From Ignavibacteriales bacterium (GTDB taxonomy: Bacteria > Bacteroidota > Ignavibacteria > UBA10030), in assembly GCA_026390585.1 (NCBI GenBank), contig JAPLFP010000188.1:1-47538 (forward strand): a stretch of DNA of 47,538 nucleotides. Direction: 5' to 3'. The position numbers were made by a program, and so were the translations under genes. The notes beneath the pieces are model-generated. The model did no database searches. It saw only the letters and a program-made list of their open reading frames with translations, and was not told the DNA's origin. Position 1 is the stretch's first letter; each line of letters opens with the position of its first letter. Positions 33,242 through 40,704 of the stretch are shown here, one piece after another.

Positions 33242-33271
33242 GTGCAATAACGCACGCATGCGTTCTTGCAC
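33242..33271 (+). repeat. Long hairpin between rsgA and the fusion gene
   Basis: GTGCAA-T-AACGC, loop ACGCAT, GCGTT-C-TTGCAC, an 11-pair stem with one mismatch, followed on the plus strand by TTTTTGCGC. It would terminate plus-strand transcription, although the flanking genes are on the minus strand. CACCTAAC lies just to the left, reading GTTAGGTG on the minus strand. Confidence 0.55.
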
Positions 33272-33314
33272 TTTTTGCGCAGAGTAGTTCTCCGAACTCA
33301 AGTCAGATGTCCCT

Positions 33315-35246
33315 CTATGCCAACCGCGCAAACCGCCTGTTGGAGTCGGGGAAATCCACTCCGAGCGCGAACCACGTGAACAGACCAAATCCAAACCCAG
33401 CGGCCAGCGAGTCCCAAGAAAATTGTGGCGCATAGGGCACCCCTGTCGCGGGAAGTGCGGTCAGCACTGCCCCGGCGACAACGCTGAGGATCGCAATCCA
33501 TTGATACAAGCGAAGTCCGCCGAAGACCGGCGTTTGCGGTTCACCACGATATGCTTCCTCCACAAACCTCCCCAACCCGGTGAGTATCAAATACATGCCT
33601 GCGATGAAAGCAAACGAGGCATGCACGAACCACAATCTCGTCACCACGAACGCGATGACGACGTTCCAGAGAATTGAGTAGACTGGTGTCGGATGAATCG
33701 GTAGGCCGCTAAGGTTGGCGAGTCTGCATACACGGGAGCGTGGATGTGTGTAGCGAATTCCGATCTCCGGACTGGCTTCGTGGCCATGACAGCAGCCCTG
33801 TATGAGACATCGCATTCTGCCAAACGATTGGATCCACGGTCCCGCGACGCAGAACGAAGCAAGAAGCAGCCAGACATTGGTGCCGAGCAGACTGGCAAAG
33901 AATGCGCCGACGATCACGCCGACAACACCGCCGTAGTACCCATACGGACGGAGAAGCTTCGGCGAACCTTCGATAAACTGAGCCCACAAGGCAGAGATGA
34001 TAAGGCTTGAGAACGCTACGATGAGAACCGATGCAACGTGCGCCGGTCCGGTCAGCCATCCCACGATACTCACTCCGATAAACGTCCCGATGCCGGCAAA
34101 GATACCGTGATTGATGATCCGCACCGGACCGAATCTCCATTCCTTCCACGAGTTTGAGAACTTCTCAGAAGAGGAGCGGATGAACTCCCACACACTCTTC
34201 GCACGCGTAGCAAGGAAATATACTACGACTGCTCCCACCACATCAGCGATCGCATGCATGCCGGTGGTAACGCAGCTTGCCGAAACCAATATTGCCCACA
34301 TCCACCATAAGTGTCTCAGCGAAGGAACCCGCTCTGCGTAGACCCGGGCAGCTAGAAGTGTCCACAGAACGTGAAAGGACGGAAATGCAGCGGCTGCCGT
34401 ATCCTTTGACCGTTCAAACATCAGAAGGTTCCCGAAAAACCCCTCCAGCACAAACGGACGCGGCGTTGCCACGATCGGGATCGCAAGAAAGATAAGCAGT
34501 GTGATGACTGTTCCAGTCAATCCCGCGATTGAAAACTCACGAAGAGCGCGCCGTGAACCGGCAACAAGTGGCACTGCGACTACGAATACATACGCACTCG
34601 CGTAAACTGCCTCTGTCCACTCCCAGACAGGCAGGCTCTTCTCGAACGGCAGGAACACACTCACGCCATCCTTCGGAACACCGAGCACCTTCACTGCCTC
34701 ATAGAGGATCAACCAGGGGAAAAGGACGAGGAAGCACACAGACAGCCGGTCCCATATTCCTGGAGCGCCACTTTCATTTGATGGGATACGGATTAATGGC
34801 TTTGGAAAGGCTGACCCGAATCGTCGAGCCAGATTATGCTTCTCGAAGCCCTGCACCAGAGCAACGCATCCGAGGATCACCACGGGCGACACGAGCCATA
34901 GTCCACTGGCCGATTCTGCCGCTATCGAGGCACCAATGCAGAGTATTGAAAAGCCTACGTAGATCGGATGCGCAACATATCGGTAGATCCCCTTCGCGAC
35001 GAAGTTCTTCGGAGGAAATGGACTCATCGGGAGGCCGTCTCCGTAAACTCTCAGAGCAATGACACCGCCCGCCATCATGATCGCGCCGATTAGCGCAGCC
35101 ATCAATCCGACCTCAGGAGAACCGATGATGGGAAGCGGAACATTTTGATCGCCGAAAGCAGCCCATGCGATGAGAAATGCGGGCAAGACGACAACAAACA
35201 GAAACCCATACAGCACTTTGCCGAAACGCTCCGAGATGATCCTCAT
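33315..35246 (-). CDS. Three-part membrane fusion: ICMT-like, PAP2-like and Lgt-like
   Basis: 643 residues, with about 15 hydrophobic segments. Residues about 1-160 are isoprenylcysteine-methyltransferase-like (FVAKGIYRYVAHPIYVG). Residues about 170-350 are a PAP2-like lipid phosphatase with ATPRP (about 260), PSFH in place of PSGH (289-292) and GMHAIAD (H331, D335). Residues about 400-620 are like prolipoprotein diacylglyceryl transferase: GRMRCLIQGCCHG, GIRYTHPRS, then HPTPVYSILWNV and GRFVEEAYRGE. The classical Lgt N-terminal part is missing, so the substrate is probably not a prolipoprotein. The start overlaps the upstream stop as ATGA (35243-35246). Confidence 0.85.
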   Translation of the reverse strand: MRIISERFGKVLYGFLFVVVLPAFLIAWAAFGDQNVPLPIIGSPEVGLMAALIGAIMMAGGVIALRVYGDGLPMSPFPPKNFVAKGIYRYVAHPIYVGFSILCIGASIAAESASGLWLVSPVVILGCVALVQGFEKHNLARRFGSAFPKPLIRIPSNESGAPGIWDRLSVCFLVLFPWLILYEAVKVLGVPKDGVSVFLPFEKSLPVWEWTEAVYASAYVFVVAVPLVAGSRRALREFSIAGLTGTVITLLIFLAIPIVATPRPFVLEGFFGNLLMFERSKDTAAAAFPSFHVLWTLLAARVYAERVPSLRHLWWMWAILVSASCVTTGMHAIADVVGAVVVYFLATRAKSVWEFIRSSSEKFSNSWKEWRFGPVRIINHGIFAGIGTFIGVSIVGWLTGPAHVASVLIVAFSSLIISALWAQFIEGSPKLLRPYGYYGGVVGVIVGAFFASLLGTNVWLLLASFCVAGPWIQSFGRMRCLIQGCCHGHEASPEIGIRYTHPRSRVCRLANLSGLPIHPTPVYSILWNVVIAFVVTRLWFVHASFAFIAGMYLILTGLGRFVEEAYRGEPQTPVFGGLRLYQWIAILSVVAGAVLTALPATGVPYAPQFSWDSLAAGFGFGLFTWFALGVDFPDSNRRFARLA

Positions 35247-36076
35247 AGAGGCGCTCCGCTATTGTCGGGTGGATCCGAGTGAGGCCATCGAACGACCTCA
35301 TGGATTGTCCACCCCGAACTGAGAATGGAATCTGCTTTCCTTAGGAAGCCCCGGCTCCTCCACTTGCACTCTTCAGTGTTCAGCATTCTTGCCGGGAGGA
35401 GCGTGTTGATCCCGGGAATGACTGAGAGAGCTGTGGACGCGAGAGTTCCTTCGCGCAGAACCTTCGTTTCTTCGAAAAAGAGGTTGAGGTGATTCTCCCC
35501 CAGGACGATTTCACGATCTGTCACCTGCGCACCCTCACACAGAGCCCCGTTGTGGTAGACGATCGTCTCAGGACTTGGCCCTTTGAAATCCATCCAGATG
35601 ATCGAGTCCGTTTCAGAAAGAAATCTCCCCCACCTGAGCTCATCCAGAGGGAGTTTCCATGGCTGGGCAGGAAGATTCAGAAAGTCGACGTATCCATACC
35701 CTCTAAACGTGCCAATGTCCCCCACGGAAATCTCCGCCACGGCGTGCGGTTGCAGGCATGACCAGTTCAACGGGCTATCGGACGATCCGAAGAACGTGCG
35801 ACCGATCGGTTGTTGCCGAGATTTCCATTCCCCTTTGAGCTTCAGAGACGGACAGTCCCATCGCACTGAGCCCCCAGTGATGTCCGGATGCCTTCCTCCA
35901 TGAAGAGTTGACTTGGTAAGAATCTCGTCTGTCGAGCGTCTGATGAGGATGCCGGAGTATTCGAGGGATAGTGCTTTCCAGCGAAGCGACGCGGAGTAGC
36001 CGACAAATGCCTCTCCTTCATCGGTGACGCAGTCGAGATACCATTTGGCAAGTGAGAAATGGGAGGATGGAGCCAT
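35243..36076 (-). CDS. Lipocalin-like (CrtC/AttH-type) protein, tentative
   Basis: 277 residues, no signal peptide. Trp- and Gly-rich beta-strand pattern (SLAKWYLDCVTDEGEAFVGY, GSVRWDCPSLKLKGEW, NWSCLQPHAVAEISVG, DSIIWMDFKG) like the two-lipocalin fold of carotenoid hydratase CrtC and AttH-like proteins. The family call is from pattern only. No good ribosome site. Its stop overlaps the start of the fusion gene by four bases (ATGA), so both proteins are made together, perhaps acting on the same hydrophobic molecule. Confidence 0.6.
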   Translation of the reverse strand: MAPSSHFSLAKWYLDCVTDEGEAFVGYSASLRWKALSLEYSGILIRRSTDEILTKSTLHGGRHPDITGGSVRWDCPSLKLKGEWKSRQQPIGRTFFGSSDSPLNWSCLQPHAVAEISVGDIGTFRGYGYVDFLNLPAQPWKLPLDELRWGRFLSETDSIIWMDFKGPSPETIVYHNGALCEGAQVTDREIVLGENHLNLFFEETKVLREGTLASTALSVIPGINTLLPARMLNTEECKWRSRGFLRKADSILSSGWTIHEVVRWPHSDPPDNSGAPL

Positions 36077-36242
36077 GCGTTATGCTCAGTGCTGAGAGGA
36101 AGAGACGGCGCTTGAATCGACTCCTGAAGCTACTGAAGTTGTAGCTAGGAGGCAAGGGAGCCAAAATGCAGGCCGTGCCCGATTCTACACTAAGTCGTTC
36201 GCGGGAATGGCTGAATTCCACCTGCTGAAACTAGCGGACGCA

Positions 36243-37112
36243 CTACCTCGAGATGAGTGTGAACAATGACTCCCGACGCGGGAAAGCGAGGGTCGACTCC
36301 GCAAAGAGTAGTTCCTCTTTGTTTAGCCGCCGAATGGCCTGGGCCAAGCCATTGGACACATGGTTCTGGGCTTCTCCGACGGGCACCTCTGCGAACCCCG
36401 CCAAGCGGCAGAAGTCCAGGCTCTCGCCATCCGAAGCGAATCGGATGTGTGCGATCGATAGGTGTTCACTGCCAATCTCAATTGGCAGAAGGGCGAGAGA
36501 GAAACGGGGAATATTCTGAAACAGGGAGTCCCACTCAGCGAATCCATTTTGAACACCGAGTCGCCCGCAGGCGATGATGAGGTCGCTGCGATACGCTGCC
36601 AGCTCGGGGCTATCAAAAACTCCGGGGACATTGATGCGCAACGGCTTCATCTTCGATTGGACAGCCCGGAAGATGTCGATGCTCACTCGCCGAGCGACGG
36701 CAGAACCGCTTTCGTTGACGATGCTCACGTAGCAGTTGCCGACAACCGCCTGGACCTGGTACTTCGAAAGACAAGTGTTGGGTGTCAGAGAATCCACTGG
36801 CACACACTTGAAACGCTGGACGGAGAAAATGCCATACGCTTCGTTGGCTCCAGCCATCTGATAGATCTCGACAACGATTGTTTCGTTCGATGACCGGACC
36901 TCCTGCCTGCCGAGTTTTCTGAATCCGTACTCCAGGTATAGCTCAGCCCCGCCGTCGATATATCCGAACAGAGCCTGCCCCGTGTAATAGTCCGTCGAGA
37001 GAATCGTTCCGCCGGAGAGATCTCCCTGATGGAGTACCGGTACTTCTTGAGCAACGGAGGCATTTCCTAATGCGCAGAGAAGCACACAGAGTATCGAGGA
37101 GCGCACACGCAT
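36243..37112 (-). CDS. Exported DUF6599-type protein
   Basis: 289 residues. Signal peptide (about 1-21, ending ASVAQ) followed by the family mark YIDGGAELYLEYGFRKLG and EIYQMAGANEAYGIFSVQR. Function unknown. It starts five bases after the stop of the DUF362 gene (37118), so the two form an operon; the pair recurs in this bacterial group to my knowledge, but I cannot confirm how widely. Confidence 0.75.
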   Translation of the reverse strand: MRVRSSILCVLLCALGNASVAQEVPVLHQGDLSGGTILSTDYYTGQALFGYIDGGAELYLEYGFRKLGRQEVRSSNETIVVEIYQMAGANEAYGIFSVQRFKCVPVDSLTPNTCLSKYQVQAVVGNCYVSIVNESGSAVARRVSIDIFRAVQSKMKPLRINVPGVFDSPELAAYRSDLIIACGRLGVQNGFAEWDSLFQNIPRFSLALLPIEIGSEHLSIAHIRFASDGESLDFCRLAGFAEVPVGEAQNHVSNGLAQAIRRLNKEELLFAESTLAFPRRESLFTLISR

Positions 37113-37117
37113 CGCAC

Positions 37118-38302
37118 TTAAGAGAGTTTGAGCTTCTGAAGAGTGATCTTCTCGAGGTCGCTGATCCCGAGGCCGAGGTCTCGTGCGAGTTCCAGGAACT
37201 TCTTACCGATCGGCGCTTCGGCCTTCTGAACTTTTTCTTCGAGCCTCTTCTTCAACACGATTTCGTATCCGATCCGATCGACGGCAACGGGATCCGTTCC
37301 AATGAGGACCGTCTTGTACTCAGTGAAGAACTTCGGATCTGCACCGGGGCCTCCGTTGTAGCATCCCTTGATCCCATCAGCGATGTTGAGTACGACTTTG
37401 TCGCGAATGGGCGCGAACGCCGGCACTTCTGCACAAGTCTCCGCCCACAGTTGCTGATGGAGTCTTCCCGTGTTCGAGATACAGCCGAATGCAAGGTTTT
37501 TGAGGCACAACGTAACAGTCGGACCCGCGTTCTTCAGGATTGGGATGTTGACGATCTTCGTGACGTCCTTTGTACAGATCTTTCCGAAATAGGAGTACTT
37601 CCCTTCATTGATCATGTACGGCATTGTTTCGGCATCGTATTTCTGCTCGACATCGGCCCAGTAATACCACGAATCGTCGATCATCTGTTTCCCATAGAGC
37701 ACCCCTTGGGCGTCATAGTAGGATCCCTTTTCGTCTTTTCGCTCCGTCCCAACGACTTTGATGCCGGGGAAATTCTCGGAGGTGAAGCCTACGTCGTGGA
37801 GCTCAAATTCCCTCCGGTCCCAGATCACAATATTCTTCTTCGGCACTCCGGCTTCTTCAAGCTGCCTGATGATTGCGTGTGTAATCTCCAGGCTCGTGGA
37901 AAGGGTTTTGCCGGCGACTGGATTTACTTTCAGTCCGATGATGTCGTCAGGCATGACGAAGTTCTTCCATGCTGACGCGGCAGTCGAGGCTCCCGTAAGT
38001 TCCATCAAGCTCTTTCGCACCATATTGTCGACCACTGCCAGGTCAACCTTGTCGTTCGCAATCGAGCCTTCGTGATATGTCTGCACAACTGCGCCGGGCA
38101 TTTTCCCCGGCATCGAGGCAGCATTGCGAGGGACTTTCAATGCATCTTTGATGTTGGTCTCAGGCTTTGGGGGCGGCTTCTTGTCCTGCACCAGAATGTT
38201 TCCCGGAGCGACTGCCGGAATCGCTGCAGCGATTCCTCCCACAGCCACCATTTTCACAAATTCGCGCCTGTCAATCTGCTTTGGTTTCTCGGGTGGATGC
38301 AT
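37118..38302 (-). CDS. Tat-exported DUF362 (PF04015) protein
   Basis: 394 residues from the ATG at 38302; the ATG at 38314 lies inside its GGAGG ribosome site, so the second Met is preferred. Twin-arginine-like signal DRREFVKMVAVGGIAAAIPAVAPG, then DUF362: DIIGLKVNPVAGKTLSTS, KNIVIWDRREFEL, VNIPILKNAGPTVTLCLKNLAFG, and TDPVAVDRIGYEIV. Tat export means it folds in the cytoplasm first, in keeping with a cofactor or metal. The shorter length and lack of a T9SS tail distinguish it from the DUF362 protein at 23615-25693. Confidence 0.9.
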   Translation of the reverse strand: MHPPEKPKQIDRREFVKMVAVGGIAAAIPAVAPGNILVQDKKPPPKPETNIKDALKVPRNAASMPGKMPGAVVQTYHEGSIANDKVDLAVVDNMVRKSLMELTGASTAASAWKNFVMPDDIIGLKVNPVAGKTLSTSLEITHAIIRQLEEAGVPKKNIVIWDRREFELHDVGFTSENFPGIKVVGTERKDEKGSYYDAQGVLYGKQMIDDSWYYWADVEQKYDAETMPYMINEGKYSYFGKICTKDVTKIVNIPILKNAGPTVTLCLKNLAFGCISNTGRLHQQLWAETCAEVPAFAPIRDKVVLNIADGIKGCYNGGPGADPKFFTEYKTVLIGTDPVAVDRIGYEIVLKKRLEEKVQKAEAPIGKKFLELARDLGLGISDLEKITLQKLKLS

Positions 38303-38533
38303 GACAACCTCCATTGCACGGTGCGTGCTGATCCGGGGGGGGACTTACAGTCGTCAGGAAAACCGGATCAACATCTGAAAGAATACGGAAAATCGCCTGA
38401 TCCATTGAGGCTTCACAAAACTACGGAAGTTAGTGGTCGGAGGCAAGAAGGCCGAACTGAGTCTCGGTCGGGGTTCTGGATTTCCACTTTCCAGGGAATA
38501 ACTTGCTAAGACTCCAACAAAAGCCGTCAGTCA

Positions 38534-38551
38534 CCCCTTCGCAAGAAGGGG
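38534..38551 (-). terminator. Probable terminator after the NHL lipoprotein gene
   Basis: CCCCTTC-GCAA-GAAGGGG, a perfect 7-base stem, 74 bases past the stop codon at 38625. It has no T run. The 322-base gap 38303-38624 otherwise shows no gene. Confidence 0.45.
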
Positions 38552-38624
38552 TCCAGAACTGAGCATCAGGCCCGGTACTGGATTCCAGCCACTGAGACAA
38601 CGATCGGAGAGATGTGAAAAGGAT

Positions 38625-39716
38625 CTAGCGGATATCGCTGGAGAGCTTGAACCGAACGATGCGGTTGTTACCTCGATCGGCTACGAAGAGGGTTTTGTCG
38701 AAAAACGCGATTCCAGAGGGCTGGCGAAATTGCATATCGCCAGAGCCCGTGCCACCGAAAGAATATCGCTCGATTCCCCTCGTAGAAAACCTGTAGAGGC
38801 TGTCCTTCGCGGCATCGACAACATAGAGGTTGCCAGCGGGATCCAACGTCACTCCAGCCGGTTGTGTGAAATGATTGAGGCGGAGGAAATCGATGGTGCC
38901 ATCGACACTTGGATAAAACTTCGAGACATAGTTTGTCGTCTGGCCCTCGACCACGAGCTGAATCCATTGCACTTTATACAGTGCGTGGTCGCCGGTCTGA
39001 CAGAACACATACTCAACGCTCTTACTCGGCGACGGCAAGGTCGCGATTGCTGACATGGTGCTCAGTGACAACAAACCAGTACCGTCAGGTGAGAAGATGC
39101 TGGTGACGGGGGAAAGCAATTCGTCGTCCTTCGAAAACAGGAGGACGGCCAGATCCCGATCAATACGCGTCAGCTCGTTTTTCGGGCCGTTGCGGCAGAC
39201 GTAGTACTGATTGTTGTACATCGATGCGACTCCGGCATAGCGACGTGTTGAATCGCTCGGCTCGAAGAATACGCGGCGTGGTTTAATTCGGCTGATATCA
39301 TGATTCGTCGCAACGAGGTCAAGGCGGTACACTGCACCGAATGTCGTCGGCGCTTGCTTGCCGGGAAGAAGCGTATCGAATTGTGCGCACACAATCAGTT
39401 GGAGTCTCTTATCTTGGGTGAGAGCCACAGGGTGTTTGATCTTCTGAGAGTAGCCGATCACCCGACCGATCAGGTCGAGCATGACTATTCTGTCGTTATC
39501 CGTGTCAGCAACGTAGATAAATGGTTCATTGCCAACGATAACGGCTTGTGGGTGATTGAAGCCTGTCCACACCGGGTTCTGGACAACGTAGACGGTGTCG
39601 CCGATCCTCGTGTTCACATTCCCCTGAGGAAGCGAATCGACGGGGAAATGCGTTTCCTGGCACCCAATGAGGTACGCGACGATAGCGAGAACAATATATG
39701 GGAGAGAACGCTTCAT
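38625..39716 (-). CDS. NHL-repeat beta-propeller lipoprotein
   Basis: 363 residues. Lipoprotein signal MKRSLPYIVLAIVAYLIGC with the acylated Cys, then propeller repeats: FNHPQAVIVGNEPFIYVADTDNDRIV, QPAGVTLDPAGNLYVVDAAKDSLYRF, QPSGIAFFDKTLFVADRGNNRIV. Such propellers bind partner proteins or ligands at the outer membrane. The start overlaps the stop of the PorV-like gene (ATGA at 39713-39716). Its signal peptide nearly copies that of the first gene of the operon (44888), an interesting pairing. Confidence 0.88.
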   Translation of the reverse strand: MKRSLPYIVLAIVAYLIGCQETHFPVDSLPQGNVNTRIGDTVYVVQNPVWTGFNHPQAVIVGNEPFIYVADTDNDRIVMLDLIGRVIGYSQKIKHPVALTQDKRLQLIVCAQFDTLLPGKQAPTTFGAVYRLDLVATNHDISRIKPRRVFFEPSDSTRRYAGVASMYNNQYYVCRNGPKNELTRIDRDLAVLLFSKDDELLSPVTSIFSPDGTGLLSLSTMSAIATLPSPSKSVEYVFCQTGDHALYKVQWIQLVVEGQTTNYVSKFYPSVDGTIDFLRLNHFTQPAGVTLDPAGNLYVVDAAKDSLYRFSTRGIERYSFGGTGSGDMQFRQPSGIAFFDKTLFVADRGNNRIVRFKLSSDIR

Positions 39717-40702
39717 AACTGCCCGACCACCGAAATTCTATGTACGCCGCCGAGATTCTTGAAAGGAGCATACCCGTAATCGACATGCAGCGTAAATCCG
39801 CTGATGGAAGCCGCGACGCCAACGCCAAGCGAGAAACTCTCCTCATCCACGTTGAACTTGTATCCCCCTCGCACAAAGAATGTGTTGGACCATCGATACT
39901 CAGCGCCAACGCTCAAATTCTCAGAGTTGTCATTCGGATGGTTTAACTGAAATGACGTCGTCAGAGAGTTTGTGGCATCCTGCAAGGGCTCAAACGCAAA
40001 ACCGAATTTGAAAATCGTCGGTGGGGAAAATTGCTGGAACTGACTCGTCGACTGACCAACAACCGACTGCACCGATCCCGTCGGTGAGACCTGGTTGCCG
40101 AAATTTGACATCACGGCAGAAAACCTCAGGGAGCCAAGACCCGTCCAATAGTACGTGCCAAAATCCAAAAGTGTGCCCCGCATCTTCAGGACATCCAGCG
40201 TCTCTTCGAAGAAACGCACGGTTGCGCCGAAGCTGAATTGGGACGTCAGTTTTCTGCTATAGGTGAGCCCAACAGCGATGTCGCCAAATCGAAAATACGT
40301 TCCATTCCCCAAAGGCTGAACTTCCGTTGTCACCGGCATGTCGTCCGTGTGGAGCGATGTGATCGAAAGGCCGACAGCGTCATCCATGGTCGGGTGGTAG
40401 ACTGCTCCGAAGAACTCATGTTGGACGTCGACCAGCCAGGCGGTGTGGGAGAAGATCACCTGGTTGGATTCGAATTGCGAAATCCCAGCAGGATTCCAAT
40501 ACAGCGCCGAAGCGTCATTGGCAACAGCGACAAAACTCTCACCCATTCCTCCTGAGCGTGCGCCGACACCGATCTTCAGGAACTGCGCACTCGCAGTGCC
40601 GGCACGCTGCGCTCCCAAAATGGGCATCAGCTGAGCATTCAGCACTTGCTGAACTGCCAGCATAAGGAGAGCCAACAATATCAAGTGACGCAGTCGGTAC
40701 AC
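39713..40702 (-). CDS. PorV/PorQ-type outer-membrane beta-barrel protein
   Basis: 329 residues. Signal peptide ends VLNAQ. Family marks: KIGVGARSGGMGESFVAVAND, ALYWNPAGIS, then alternating beta strands with a final VGQL. PorV serves T9SS as a shuttle that delivers cargo; PorQ-like proteins are also found beside TonB receptors. Starts with GTG; the ribosome site GAGG lies in the last codons of the TonB receptor gene, two bases before whose stop the spacing begins, so the two are translationally linked. Confidence 0.88.
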   Translation of the reverse strand: MYRLRHLILLALLMLAVQQVLNAQLMPILGAQRAGTASAQFLKIGVGARSGGMGESFVAVANDASALYWNPAGISQFESNQVIFSHTAWLVDVQHEFFGAVYHPTMDDAVGLSITSLHTDDMPVTTEVQPLGNGTYFRFGDIAVGLTYSRKLTSQFSFGATVRFFEETLDVLKMRGTLLDFGTYYWTGLGSLRFSAVMSNFGNQVSPTGSVQSVVGQSTSQFQQFSPPTIFKFGFAFEPLQDATNSLTTSFQLNHPNDNSENLSVGAEYRWSNTFFVRGGYKFNVDEESFSLGVGVAASISGFTLHVDYGYAPFKNLGGVHRISVVGQL

Positions 40703-40704
40703 GA

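Noticed and set aside
31932-33271. Reading the rsgA flanks as proven integron attC sites
   Set aside because: End motifs only partly match the attC core rule and no integrase is in the window; reported as attC-like only.
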